Shown: positions 52,235 through 61,424, counted from the first letter of the stretch. The stretch is DNA of 64,000 nucleotides from Mycetocola tolaasinivorans (GCF_003667565.1 NZ_RCUX01000001.1:1-64000), one strand, 5' to 3'. The notes: generated from the sequence alone by a model not told the origin. Numbers and translations are program-made.

Positions 52235-52938
52235 CTGTCTGTCGCGGAACGCGCTAGTTTTCGTCGCCTTCTCCTGTGAGATTGACGGGAATTGGCCTGA
52301 GTGATGGCGAAGAATGGGTGTGATTGGCCGCGTCTGTCCGGCATGATGCGTGCGGCAACGCGCGTTTCGTCGCACGAACCGCTCACGATTATTCACGAAT
52401 CGCTACTGAATCCCGCAGCGAGTTGCCGGGTGAGCGGATTGCCTCAATGATTATTCAAGACATCAGGTACCGCTCAAGCGATGCCGATGCGGGTCCGGGG
52501 GGACCCGAGGGGAAACTGGGGGACCAGTGGCCGCGGGGGCGGAAACCACCGTCCACGCTGCCGTACTCGCGGTGCAGTGCTCACTGAGCAGTGCTCACCG
52601 TAGTACCCACCGCACGCCACTCACCGCGCACCGCTCACGGAGTGTACGCAGGGCGCAGCGCAGATCGCGCTGCACTCCTGGCACTGCGTTTGTGATACCG
52701 CACTCGTGGCACCACGTAACGGCCGTCATGCCCGCATAGTCGTGGGTGTTGCCCGTGCTCCTTCACTCGTTAGATCGGGCTCGCCGTGGCTGGATCTAGG
52801 CAGCGGCCCGTGCGCCATACCCGGGCGAAATCGCCAAAATGTGACCTCACATTCAATTTACCAAACATCCGTAATTACAACCCGCGAATGCCGTCTACCC
52901 CCTGTGACGACGACTTCGGATGAAAGCCAAAACAGACT
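52235..52938. other. Gene-free region with short repeats
   Basis: About 700 bp without a supported gene. Short open frames in all frames lack ribosome sites and motifs. It includes a tandem GCAGTGCTCAC (52574-52584, 52588-52598) and a GC-rich, CAC-rich stretch around 52600-52660. The last 100 bp are more AT-rich and probably contain the promoter of the following lipoprotein gene. Confidence 0.6.
52574..52598 (+). repeat. Direct repeat GCAGTGCTCAC
   Basis: Two copies of an 11-mer separated by 3 nt; the GCTCACTGAGC at their junction is itself an inverted repeat. Confidence 0.75.
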
Positions 52939-53568
52939 ATGAATGAAACACACGGCGGGCGTGCCCGCACCGGCCTGGGTGCCATCGCTCTGGCCCTCAC
53001 ACTCGGGTTTACCCTGGCGGGTTGTACTCAGGCCACCACTACGGCCAAGCCTTCGCCTTCGGCCTCCGCTTCGGCTTCGCCGAGCTCCTCTGCCTCGACC
53101 GAGGCGGAACCCGATGCCACCGCAGATCCAGAGAGCACCGCTACCGCCGAGCCCGGCGAGGTGAAGCAGAACACCGACAAGCTCGTTGACCCGAGCAAGG
53201 CGGCGGACGTCTGCGGAGTTTTTGGCGCGCTGAGTGATCTCAACGCTCAGATCGCCGCCCTTTCGCCCGAGTCTGCACAGACCCGATTCGGTGATCTGCT
53301 CCGGTTGACCGGTGCGACCTTTGCCCGACTTGCCGAGGTGGATGACGTCACCGAGCTTCGTGCCGGATGGCAGAAGGTTGGCGAATCCGCGACCAAGGCC
53401 GGCGACTCGTTCACCGTATTCGGCGGCGAGGCGATGAACGCGACCACCCTCGAGGCCCTGGGCCAGCTGAGCATCGATTATGAAGAGGTCGTCGGGCCCC
53501 AGCTCGAGAACGTACAGAAGCGCTGTGGCGTCGATGTCGGCTCTCTGACCCCGGTGGAAAAGGAGTAG
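52939..53568 (+). CDS. Putative lipoprotein of unknown function
   Basis: A 209-residue lipoprotein. The signal peptide ends in a lipobox L-A-G-C with Cys29. A Thr/Ser/Ala/Glu-rich linker (about residues 31-75) leads to a helical domain, with a helix rich in Ala/Leu (FGALSDLNAQIAALSPESAQ) and two cysteines (ADVCGVFG, KRCGVD) that could pair. I do not recognise the family. It lies 3 nt before the next lipoprotein gene, so they are co-transcribed. The start codon again gives MNET, as in the two upstream Tat proteins. Confidence 0.75.
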   Translation: MNETHGGRARTGLGAIALALTLGFTLAGCTQATTTAKPSPSASASASPSSSASTEAEPDATADPESTATAEPGEVKQNTDKLVDPSKAADVCGVFGALSDLNAQIAALSPESAQTRFGDLLRLTGATFARLAEVDDVTELRAGWQKVGESATKAGDSFTVFGGEAMNATTLEALGQLSIDYEEVVGPQLENVQKRCGVDVGSLTPVEKE

Positions 53569-53571
53569 CGC

Positions 53572-54378
53572 GTGCGGATGACGAAGGCGCGTGCCCTTCC
53601 ACTCCTCCTGATTTCGGTACTCGCGCTCTCTGCATGCTCGGCCGATGGTCAGGATGGGCCTACCCCCTCCGCTTCACCCTCGGCGAGTGCACCGTCTACC
53701 TCTCCGGAACCGAGCGAGTCCCCCGAGACCGAGGACGCTAAGCCCTTCGGCATTCAGGGGGACGGTGCGGAGATTACCGCCGATGGCACCGCTCGATTGG
53801 CGGCCGCAAAGGAGTCCTTCGAATCCGCCGCGGGATTCACGCTGCAGGGGAGTGCCGAATCCTCCGGTGGTGCCCTGAGCTGGGAGATGACCGCTTCGGG
53901 CGATGGCTCCGACTGGACGGGAACCGTGTACCTCCCGCAGCAGGAGCTCAGGGTGCGGCACACCGAGGCCACCACCTGGGTCTCCGCATCCGAGGAATAC
54001 TGGACCCTGTTTGGCCTGCCCGAGGAACTCGCGAAGCGCGCCGGTGAGCCCGATCAGTTCGTGGTGTTTCCACGGGACGTACCGGTAGCCACCGTTTCCT
54101 TCGTGGACGTCTCGACGCTGGTCCAGGCCATCAAGATGCTGGATCCCGCGACGGCGAGCCACACACATGACGCCGCAGACGGCACGGTCGTGTTCACCGT
54201 AGAGGCCGCCGACCAGACCACGTGGCTGCAGACCTCGGCGAATCCCACTCCGCGTCTGGAGGGGCTCGCATCCCGCGCCGCGGGCAGCCTGAATGCCGTT
54301 GTCATCACCTATCTTGACTCCGCACCGACCATCGAGCTGCCGAGTTCCGATCGCGTGATCATCGCGCCCAAACCATAG
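53572..54378 (+). CDS. Putative lipoprotein, LppX/LprG-like
   Basis: A 268-residue lipoprotein. The signal peptide ends in L-S-A-C with Cys22, followed by a Ser/Pro-rich linker. The mature domain has alternating strands (FTLQGSAESSGGALSWEM, WTGTVYLPQQELRVRHTEATTWVS) and ends in IELPSSDRVIIAP, which resembles the LppX/LprG/LolA-like lipid-binding fold in pattern only. The GTG start is 6 nt after AGGAG that overlaps the upstream stop; an ATG 6 nt later would be 12 nt from it. It is co-transcribed with the preceding lipoprotein gene. Confidence 0.65.
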   Translation: MRMTKARALPLLLISVLALSACSADGQDGPTPSASPSASAPSTSPEPSESPETEDAKPFGIQGDGAEITADGTARLAAAKESFESAAGFTLQGSAESSGGALSWEMTASGDGSDWTGTVYLPQQELRVRHTEATTWVSASEEYWTLFGLPEELAKRAGEPDQFVVFPRDVPVATVSFVDVSTLVQAIKMLDPATASHTHDAADGTVVFTVEAADQTTWLQTSANPTPRLEGLASRAAGSLNAVVITYLDSAPTIELPSSDRVIIAPKP

Positions 54379-54491
54379 ATTTTCTAGCTTTCTCGACCGC
54401 TCATCACACGTGAACGGGAGAGAAAATCGGGGCTTTTGCCCCAGGTCGTTGTTTACGGCCGACCATCCCTTCAATAAGGACAAAAATCACA
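54379..54491 (+). promoter_or_regulatory. Leader region of the secreted Pro-rich protein gene
   Basis: The 113-bp gap has GATTTTCT near its 5' end and AGAAAATC about 40 nt later as an inverted repeat, and the small hairpin GGGGCTTTTGCCCC (about 54430-54443). These could be the 3' end of the lipoprotein transcript or a structured leader. AAGGA lies about 10 nt before the next ATG. Confidence 0.4.
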
Positions 54492-55925
54492 ATGAAGAAG
54501 AATACTCGATTTGGCTCTGCCGTCTCGCGTAGCGTTGCCCTGGCTCTCGCCGGCACCGTTATCGCGGGTGCCGGCATCAGCGCAGCCGCGGCTCCGGCCA
54601 TGGCAGCCCCGGCAAAGGCTGACACCTCGGACCTCGGCCCCGCCTACAGCGGTGCTGTCCGTACCTATGGTGTCTACGCTGCAGCAGACGTGCTTTTCGG
54701 TGTGGTGTCGGCTCGTGCCAACATCTCCGAGGCCGTTGCCGTTGCAGACAGCCACGGCCTGAAGCCCTACGCCGGCGTTGGCGCTGACATGTACGGTGTT
54801 CCCTACCGTGTATGGAGCGACGCGAACTCGCGTTCCTACGCTCGTTCGGCCCCCCTGGGTATCGGTGCACTCGGTCTGCCGATCATCCCGATCCAGTCCG
54901 AATCGAAGTCGGGCGTGCTCGGCGATGGCGGACGCAAGGCCAGCCCCGTTGGCGAGCTGTCGCTCGGCGCGATCGGTGCGCTGAACCTGCTCTCCGGCGA
55001 TGCTGACTCCTCGTGGCGCGTCGCCCAGAAGGGTGGCGTTCTCGCCGAGGCCAACCAGACCATCGGTACCCTCGACCTGCTGCCCAAGTCGACCCTTCCC
55101 GAGCTGCCCCTGATTCTGCCCCTCGTTGGTGCAGACCTCGGTCAGACCTCCGCAAAGGTTGAGCTCACCACCCAGGCCCTGACCGGCAAGGAAGACCAGC
55201 TGCAGGTCAACTCGACCGCTACCTGGACCTTCGCTGACGTTCAGATCCTCGGTGACCTGCTCCGCGCTTCGTGGAGTGGTTCGCGCGACACCGTTCCGAC
55301 CCTGACCGCTTCGGCTTCGGGTCTGTTCGGTCAGGCCAAGGTTGACATCCCCAACATGCCGATGATGCAGATTCGTGTTCTCGGTATTCCGGTTACCATC
55401 ACCCCGAACGCCACCATCGACCTGGACGCGATCCTGCCCTACGAGGTTTCCCGCATCATCAGCGGTTCGATCTCCTACGGTGGAATCACCAACGTCTACG
55501 AGGACCCGTACGGTACCGAGGCTCGTGGAACCATGAACGGTCTGAACGCTTCGCTGCGCATCCTCAAGGTGCTCCCGTGGCTGCCGCCGCTGGGTAACGC
55601 CGAGCTCGGCTTCATGCGTGCCGACGTTTCCGCCAAGATGCAGGCCGGTGGCGTGACCACCCAGGACATGCAGGCCATCGTTGACGGCTACCCCGTTGAC
55701 GGCACCAACGCCGGTTCGGGCGTTGTCCCGCGCAAGACCGAGGCCCCGGCAGACCTGCCGTTCCTCGCTCCGAAGTCCTCGACCCCGGCAGTAACCACCC
55801 CGGCACCGAAGCCCTCGGCTCCGGCAGTCACCCCGTCGGCTCCCGCAAAGACCCCGGCACCGGCGTTCACCCCGCCGCCCCTGAACGGTAAGAACACCGT
55901 AAAGGCTCCGACCGTCAAGAAGTAA
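54492..55925 (+). CDS. Secreted protein with a Pro/Ala-rich C-terminal tail, unknown function
   Basis: A 477-residue exported protein. A Sec signal peptide (AVSRSVALALAGTVIAGAG, cleavage near AMA|AP, residue 39) precedes a large beta-rich domain with repeated strands ending in TIDLDAILPYEVSRIISG and a C-terminal tail of about 60 residues of PAV/TPAPKPSAPA repeats. No LPXTG or lipobox is visible. Codon use is biased to GGT, GTT, TCG and AAG-type choices unlike its neighbours, which suggests high expression. A strong terminator follows. I do not recognise the domain. Confidence 0.78.
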   Translation: MKKNTRFGSAVSRSVALALAGTVIAGAGISAAAAPAMAAPAKADTSDLGPAYSGAVRTYGVYAAADVLFGVVSARANISEAVAVADSHGLKPYAGVGADMYGVPYRVWSDANSRSYARSAPLGIGALGLPIIPIQSESKSGVLGDGGRKASPVGELSLGAIGALNLLSGDADSSWRVAQKGGVLAEANQTIGTLDLLPKSTLPELPLILPLVGADLGQTSAKVELTTQALTGKEDQLQVNSTATWTFADVQILGDLLRASWSGSRDTVPTLTASASGLFGQAKVDIPNMPMMQIRVLGIPVTITPNATIDLDAILPYEVSRIISGSISYGGITNVYEDPYGTEARGTMNGLNASLRILKVLPWLPPLGNAELGFMRADVSAKMQAGGVTTQDMQAIVDGYPVDGTNAGSGVVPRKTEAPADLPFLAPKSSTPAVTTPAPKPSAPAVTPSAPAKTPAPAFTPPPLNGKNTVKAPTVKK

Positions 55926-55939
55926 TCTCGGTCTGAACG

Positions 55940-55979
55940 AACCGTGGGATAGTCACCTCGACTATCCCACGGTTTTTTT
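55940..55979 (+). terminator. Rho-independent terminator after the secreted protein gene
   Basis: A 15-bp stem (AACCGTGGGATAGTC and its complement) with the loop ACCTC, followed by TTTTT. It is one of the strongest in the window. Confidence 0.95.
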
Positions 55980-56079
55980 GTTCCCAAATGCGCTAAGACC
56001 CCTAATGCATCAACCAGCTCTTCGTCTATTCCCCTGTATGCGAGATTTGTGCGTGAATGCACGACGAAGGTGTCTGGCA

Positions 56080-56556
56080 TTGGTGGAGAAGAATACGGCG
56101 GTGAGATTCCGTGACGACATCCAGGGTCTACGTGCGGTAGCCGTGATCGTGGTTGTGCTGGATCATCTGTGTGCCGCACTGCTCTCGGTTAACTGGCAGC
56201 CCTGGGCATTTGTCACGACGTGTGGGGTGGTTGCGCTCTCGCGGCTCTGGGCGTTCGCAGAAACCACGTCAAGTTTAGGTATCGCATTATTTTCGACCGT
56301 ATCGCGCGCGTGGGAACTCGGGATTGGGGCGGCACTTGCCGGGCTTCTTGCCCGGAAGCCCATCCGTATCGGAGCCGTCGTTTCTTCGGTGCTGGTACTG
56401 CAACGAATCGGGACAGTGCCCACCATTCATTGGTGACACCCTGGTGAAGACAGACCTGACCCCTCCGACGCTGGCACACGCCGAGAAGCTGACCCCCCCA
56501 TCCGCGATGAATTTGTGCGGGCTGGTGTACTGAGTGACACCCCAGCCGAGGGCTGA
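56080..56556 (+). pseudogene. Decayed SGNH-type acyltransferase gene
   Basis: Fragments of the same family as the intact gene at 59205-61403 can be read in order: RDDIQGLRAVAVIVVVLDHL (N-terminus), then a jump to LFSTVSRAWELGIGAALAGLLARKP (middle), then in another frame WYCNESGQCPPFIGDTLVK and TDLTPPTLAHAEKL, and after a shift in a run of C, IRDEFVRAGVLSDTPAEG with a stop. So it has two large internal deletions and at least two frameshifts. The D-x-x-H motif before the end is TDLTPPT, with the histidine lost. Confidence 0.85.
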
Positions 56557-56565
56557 GTAGTACCG

Positions 56566-56611
56566 AACGGGCGAGGGGCAGTCGATGTAAATCGACTGCC
56601 CCTCGCCCGTT
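56566..56611. terminator. Bidirectional hairpin after the acyltransferase pseudogene
   Basis: A 21-bp perfect stem with the loop GTAA (arms begin AACGGGCGAGGGGC), between the pseudogene and the convergent araC-type gene. Confidence 0.9.
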
Positions 56612-56654
56612 GTCGTTGTGGTCGGCGCGTGGTGCACAGAACCGAACCTGGCCG

Positions 56655-57518
56655 TTATGAAGCGCGGATGTGTTTGAGCATTGTGCGGACACTGGTGAAT
56701 CCTGCGGCCCGTGCGGTATCGGGGGAGGGATGATGGCCGCTGTGGAGGAGCTGGTGTGCGGCCTGGGTGCGGGCGTGGGCGATTTCGCGGAGTGCAGAGG
56801 TGCCCTCATCGGCCATGATTTTGCGCAGGTACTGGGGGGAGATATTGAGGGCGCGACTGAGGGATTGGACGGTGAATTCGGGGTTGTGAGCGCGGGTCTG
56901 GATGAGGCGTTTGGCTCGGTGGAAGAGGGCGCGTTGGGCGGTGGATTGGGAGGAGGGTGATCCAAATCCCGGGCGTGAGGTGGCCGCGAGGAGGAGCTGT
57001 TCGATGGCGTAGCGCAGGTGTGGTTCGCTGCCGGGTTCGAGGTCGGCATCTGAGGCAATGACGGACATTGCAAGGGCGCAGAGGGCGCTCACGGCGAGGG
57101 AGTCTTTGCCGACCTTTGTGAAGGCGGTTTGAAGGTCTTTGCCCGGGGTATCGAGGGTGATTTCGAGATAGGCGGGGCTGCCGCTTGCGCGGAGGGTGAG
57201 TTCGCCTTCGCCCTCGCAGAGGAGCAGTTCGCGTTCGCGGAGGGTTTGTTTGAGCGCACCGTTTTGGACGGTGAGCTCGCCATCAACGACGAGGTAGAGC
57301 GTGCGCTGTGTGGAGGGGGAGTGTTTGCGGAGTTCTGCGCTTGAGTGGCAGATACGGGTGAGGGTGCAGCCTTCGAAGGTCAGGGTGTCGGCGAAGACCT
57401 GCATGTGGAGTCGTGGGGGGTGGATGGAGAACCCCTGGTTGGTGAGCCATTTGGCGGCGTCCTCTCCCGCGGCCGCGATGTCGCGTGCGCGGGAGAGGCA
57501 GGTGGTGTGGGTGTCCAC
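56655..57518 (-). CDS. AraC family transcriptional regulator
   Basis: A 287-residue regulator. The C-terminal AraC domain has HNPEFTVQSLSRALNISPQYL and RKIMADEG...REIAHARTQAAHQLLHSGHH, with the second helix-turn-helix in DTARAAGFTSVRTMLKHIR. The N-terminal ~150 residues form a sensing domain with a beta-rich part (TLYLVVDGELTVQNG) like a cupin. The GTG start is preceded by AAGGGAAG. It lies upstream of a polymerase gene on the same strand and could regulate it or the divergent acyltransferase. Confidence 0.85.
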   Translation of the reverse strand: MDTHTTCLSRARDIAAAGEDAAKWLTNQGFSIHPPRLHMQVFADTLTFEGCTLTRICHSSAELRKHSPSTQRTLYLVVDGELTVQNGALKQTLRERELLLCEGEGELTLRASGSPAYLEITLDTPGKDLQTAFTKVGKDSLAVSALCALAMSVIASDADLEPGSEPHLRYAIEQLLLAATSRPGFGSPSSQSTAQRALFHRAKRLIQTRAHNPEFTVQSLSRALNISPQYLRKIMADEGTSALREIAHARTQAAHQLLHSGHHPSPDTARAAGFTSVRTMLKHIRAS

Positions 57519-57576
57519 GTTTCTTCCCTTTCCCGAGTTTTGTTGTTATGACGTAGACGGTGGGAGGGGGATACGG

Positions 57577-58857
57577 TTACGGGGTCTGGCTCGCGAGGGC
57601 GCGAGAGCGGGAGGCGGACGTGCGACGAGACCTGTTCGCCCGATCGGTTTTGGGCAGGGTGAGACTGAACACCATGAGCATTCCGCCAAAGAACCAGACG
57701 ACAATGTCAAACGAGAAAAACATGGTGACGCTCACCACGACCAGGGCCTTACCCAGAGAATCGGCGCGGATAAAGATGACAACGCAGGTGATCGCGAGAA
57801 GCAATAGCCCGATTACCCCCATCGTGCCCAGAACATAGACCACGAAGTTGTCCACCACTTTGAGGCCAAAGCTCATGGGGATCAGGCCACGGTCATACAG
57901 GCTCACCTCGGTGCCCCACCCACTGCCCCAGAGCATCTCTCCGGTCTCGCGGGCGAGAAGTGCGTCGACCGATCCGAGCGAGTTCAGCCGGTGTGTCCAA
58001 GACCCGGAGTCAAGAAGATCGGTGACGAGACGCGAGACGTTGACCGACTGGAGATACACCACGATCGCGAGGCTCGCAATCAAGATGATGTTTCGGAACC
58101 AGGACGTGAGGTGGGAACGCATGAGGGTGTGCACCAGAATTCCGGTGAGACAGGCGAGTACCGCGCTCCGAGTACCGGAAAGGAGTAAACCGGCAGCGAT
58201 GACCATGAGCAGAGCGACCCGGGGTCCCCGGCGCAACCCGGCGGCGGCCCCATTCCAGGCGATCACGCCGACTACCGCCATGAAGTAGCCCATGACCAGC
58301 GGGTGACCGAAGGTGCCCTGGTCACGAACGATACCGTCGATGAAGGGGTTTTCACGCATGAGACCGCCGCGGTAGCCCCAGAGCGGGACGAACCTAAAGA
58401 CGAACTCTAATGCGGCGAGGAAGACCTCGAGGCAGGCCAGTATGAGAATTCCGCGCAGAACCAGACGAACCTCGCGTCGAGACAGGGCCGTTACCGTCAC
58501 TCCGAGCAGCAGCAGCAGACCAAAATACAGGCCAACAACCTCGGCGCCGATACCACGCGAGATGAGCGCGCTGAAGGCCGCCAGCGTCAGCCAGATCACC
58601 AGCAACAGGCTGCCAGCGTGCCAGCCCATTCGGAGGCCGCCTCGCGCGGCTCCGATCACAAGCAGCGCCATGAGGAGCAGCCCGACCGGGCCCCAGACGG
58701 GCGCAGGAACACTGTTGTTGATCACGATGGCGCCGGCGATGAGTGAGATTGTGACGGCCCATCCCTTCGCGGTTGAGGCGGGCACAACGATCGCCACAAA
58801 GAGAAGGAGGAGGATCCCGACGACGCCGCCGAGCAGAAGAACGGGCAGTGACATCAT
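57577..58857 (-). CDS. O-antigen ligase/polymerase-like membrane protein
   Basis: A 426-residue protein with about 11 hydrophobic helices and one large extracytoplasmic loop near residues 205-290. The loop and its flanks have RDQGTFGHPLVMGYFMAVV and GLLLSGTRSAVLACLTGI, which match the Wzy/WaaL pattern (conserved Gly, Thr and SGTRSA-type Arg). It would polymerise or ligate a lipid-linked oligosaccharide. It is transcribed toward the araC gene and diverges from the acyltransferase gene across 347 bp. Confidence 0.82.
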   Translation of the reverse strand: MMSLPVLLLGGVVGILLLLFVAIVVPASTAKGWAVTISLIAGAIVINNSVPAPVWGPVGLLLMALLVIGAARGGLRMGWHAGSLLLVIWLTLAAFSALISRGIGAEVVGLYFGLLLLLGVTVTALSRREVRLVLRGILILACLEVFLAALEFVFRFVPLWGYRGGLMRENPFIDGIVRDQGTFGHPLVMGYFMAVVGVIAWNGAAAGLRRGPRVALLMVIAAGLLLSGTRSAVLACLTGILVHTLMRSHLTSWFRNIILIASLAIVVYLQSVNVSRLVTDLLDSGSWTHRLNSLGSVDALLARETGEMLWGSGWGTEVSLYDRGLIPMSFGLKVVDNFVVYVLGTMGVIGLLLLAITCVVIFIRADSLGKALVVVSVTMFFSFDIVVWFFGGMLMVFSLTLPKTDRANRSRRTSASRSRALASQTP

Positions 58858-59204
58858 GTTAGGCCTCGCATTCGTGATGCATGAGAGCGCAGGATGTACG
58901 CACCGGGTGGCGCACGCTTAACCCTGAAAATAGCCCATTACTGTCTCTTGCCACGGAAATTTCCCGCCTCTCGTCTGGTATCGATCTTCACCGGCTTGCC
59001 CCGCCCCGGCACCGCGGGGAGAAAACTATCCCCGGCCGACGCGGTCGACGCCCATCTGATCGGGCGTCTTTCGGTCTTTACTCATTGTCGCCCTGGCCAA
59101 ACGGGGGAGTTGTAGCCCAGGTGATCGGCGAGACGGAGTGAAAAAAGGGGTGAAATACGGACAGACCATATCTGTCGTAATGAAATAGAGGTCGATTCGT
59201 CCGT
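58858..59204. other. Divergent intergenic region with a terminator-like hairpin
   Basis: No gene is supported in this 347-bp region. A hairpin with arms GACGCCC (59047-59053) and GGGCGTC (59062-59068) followed by TTTCGGTCTTT lies 137 nt before the acyltransferase start and has the form of a factor-independent terminator. Confidence 0.55.
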
Positions 59205-61403
59205 GTGGTGTGCGAAGCACTAATGCGTCGCAACGATCACGAGGATGGTTGGGTTTTGACAACTGAAAAAAAGGTGGGCTCCGGTTTTCGACTGGATATC
59301 CAGGGGCTGCGCGCAGTAGCGGTCCTTGCTGTGGTCGCAGATCACCTGTTCGGATGGCCAAAGGGGGGCTTCGTTGGCGTCGACGTTTTCTTCGTGATCA
59401 GCGGATACCTCATCACATCGCTACTGCTGCGTGAGCTGCAACGCGAGCAGACAATCTCAATGTCTGGATTTGTGCGTAAGCGCATCCGACGGATCCTGCC
59501 CGCCTCTGCCGTAACCCTGCTTGTCACGGTTACGGCCAGCTATTTTGTGCTGGGAAAGGCGCGTTTCGATTCAATCCTGCAGGATGGAATTTTCGCGTCG
59601 CTACTCTCCGCCAACTGGCGTTTTGCCGCCGTGGGAACCGACTACTTTGCACAGGGTATCCCGGTTTCTCCGCTCCAGCACTTCTGGTCTCTTGCAGTGG
59701 AGGAACAGTTTTATCTGGTGTGGCCGCTCCTTCTGATCGCGGTGTGCGCACTCGCCGCCGCTCGCAGGCGGCGCCGCGGCCGGGAAACCAACTGGACGCT
59801 CTGGGTATTTGTCACGATGTGCGTCGTGATTGCGGTTTCCCTTGCCTGGGCCCTTGTCGAAACCAGTTCAACGCCCACCTTCGCGTATTTCTCAACGCTC
59901 TCTCGTGCCTGGGAGCTTGCGGTGGGTGCCGCACTCGCCGGTCTGCTCGCCTGGCGTCCGTTTCGATTGGGCGTGGTTGTTTCGAGCATCCTGGTGTGGA
60001 TCGGCACGATTGGTCTGGCGGCCAGCTTTGTGATCGTTCCCGCATCCCCCGGTTTCCCGGCGCCGTGGGCACTTCTTCCCGTGCTCTCCTCGATGATCCT
60101 CATTCTTGGTGGTGCCGGAGCGTCGCGACTGGCGACCCTGCACCTCACCAACCCGCCGATGCGTTACATCGGAAACATTTCATACTCTCTGTATCTGTGG
60201 CACTTCCCGGTGTTGATCCTCGGCGTTGCACTCCTCGATGCCTACCTCGGGGTCGACCACCCGCTGACCATGCCGTTGATCCTGGTAGGCGGGTTCGTAT
60301 TCGCGATTCTGTCTTACCACCTCGTGGAGGAACCCGTACGGCAATCGAAGTGGCTCCTCCCGAACCCCACGAGGGCGCGAGGAACCTCCCTCCGTCTGAT
60401 GGTCGCGGCTACCGCGGCCTGCGCCGCGCTGGTTGCGACCTCCGTTGTGGCCGGGGGACGCACCGACTCGAGCGATGTTGTTACTGCCGCTCAGGAGATC
60501 ACGGCTGAAAGCCTTACCGAGGTGAGTGTGGATGAGGCGAAGGCTGCGCTGGCTGCTGAGATCAAGGCCTCGCTTACCGCAACGGCCTGGCCCGATGATC
60601 TCACCCCCACCGTCGCCGACGGGAACGGTGTCGAGAACCCTCCGGGGAACACCGGACTGTGTGGTTCGCCCAACCCACCTAGCGCGGCCGAGTGTACGCT
60701 GGGGGACCCCAACGCCCCAAAGAAGGCATTTCTCGTTGGCGATTCCATCGCGCAGGCCTATGCACCCGCACTCGCGGCTATCTTCGGCTCGGGAGACTGG
60801 TCGTTACGCACCCTGTCGATGTATAGCTGCCCCTATATTGATATGCCGGTGGGATCAAGCGCTAGGGTGACGGAAACCTGCGCGAAGCGGCGAGCTCAGC
60901 AGGACGAGGCGATCAAGGCCGAACAGCCCGACCTCGTGATCATCAGCAACACCTACCTTCGTGAGTACAACCCGGCAACGGGCCTCGCGGTCACCCGAGA
61001 CCAGTGGAACGGCGCGTTTGCCTCGACGCTGAAACTCATAGCGGAGAACTCCAAGAAGGTTGTGGTGATTCCACAGCCGCCGCACGACAAGGAGATCAAC
61101 GAGTGCTTTAGCCCGCTGACCGGGCCGGATGCCTGCGTGAGTAACATCACCAAGCTGGAGTGGATCCAGATGGCTCAGGCTCAGAGCGCCGCGACCACGG
61201 AACTTGACGGATACTTCATCGACAATCAGTCCTGGTTCTGCAGCGACGCCGGGCTCTGCCCACCCTTCGTTGGAAACATCCTCGTCAAGCGCGACCTGAC
61301 CCACCCCACCCAGAAGTATGTGGAAAAACTCGCACCCGTTATTCGGCACGAGTTCGTAAAGGCCGGCGTGCTGAGTGACGCTGACCCGGCACCCGTCGAG
61401 TAG
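59205..61403 (+). CDS. OafA-type acyltransferase with a C-terminal SGNH domain
   Basis: A 732-residue membrane acyltransferase that should O-acylate a surface polysaccharide. The N-terminal membrane half has about ten helices, starting with DIQGLRAVAVLAVVADHLFG (conserved His) and GVDVFFVISGYLITSLLL. A linker of about 60 residues leads to the SGNH-like domain, with the nucleophile block VGDSIAQAY and the closing D-x-x-H in RDLTHPT. The start is uncertain: GTG 59205 or ATG 59223 are both in frame. A close relative has decayed at 56080-56556. Confidence 0.92.
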   Translation: MVCEALMRRNDHEDGWVLTTEKKVGSGFRLDIQGLRAVAVLAVVADHLFGWPKGGFVGVDVFFVISGYLITSLLLRELQREQTISMSGFVRKRIRRILPASAVTLLVTVTASYFVLGKARFDSILQDGIFASLLSANWRFAAVGTDYFAQGIPVSPLQHFWSLAVEEQFYLVWPLLLIAVCALAAARRRRRGRETNWTLWVFVTMCVVIAVSLAWALVETSSTPTFAYFSTLSRAWELAVGAALAGLLAWRPFRLGVVVSSILVWIGTIGLAASFVIVPASPGFPAPWALLPVLSSMILILGGAGASRLATLHLTNPPMRYIGNISYSLYLWHFPVLILGVALLDAYLGVDHPLTMPLILVGGFVFAILSYHLVEEPVRQSKWLLPNPTRARGTSLRLMVAATAACAALVATSVVAGGRTDSSDVVTAAQEITAESLTEVSVDEAKAALAAEIKASLTATAWPDDLTPTVADGNGVENPPGNTGLCGSPNPPSAAECTLGDPNAPKKAFLVGDSIAQAYAPALAAIFGSGDWSLRTLSMYSCPYIDMPVGSSARVTETCAKRRAQQDEAIKAEQPDLVIISNTYLREYNPATGLAVTRDQWNGAFASTLKLIAENSKKVVVIPQPPHDKEINECFSPLTGPDACVSNITKLEWIQMAQAQSAATTELDGYFIDNQSWFCSDAGLCPPFVGNILVKRDLTHPTQKYVEKLAPVIRHEFVKAGVLSDADPAPVE

Positions 61404-61424
61404 GGAGTTCACCGCGCCGCCGCC

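Noticed and set aside
52324-52942. Short open frames of 60-90 residues in the gene-free region
   Set aside because: No ribosome sites or motifs, and they overlap each other in different frames.
54379-54491. Leader before the secreted protein gene considered as a riboswitch
   Set aside because: I see an inverted repeat and one small GC hairpin but none of the conserved cores of known riboswitches such as c-di-GMP or c-di-AMP types.
56213-57073. 286-residue open frame on the minus strand over the acyltransferase pseudogene and araC gene
   Set aside because: It mixes shadow codons of the araC gene and intergenic sequence, with Pro/Ser-rich residues and no motifs.
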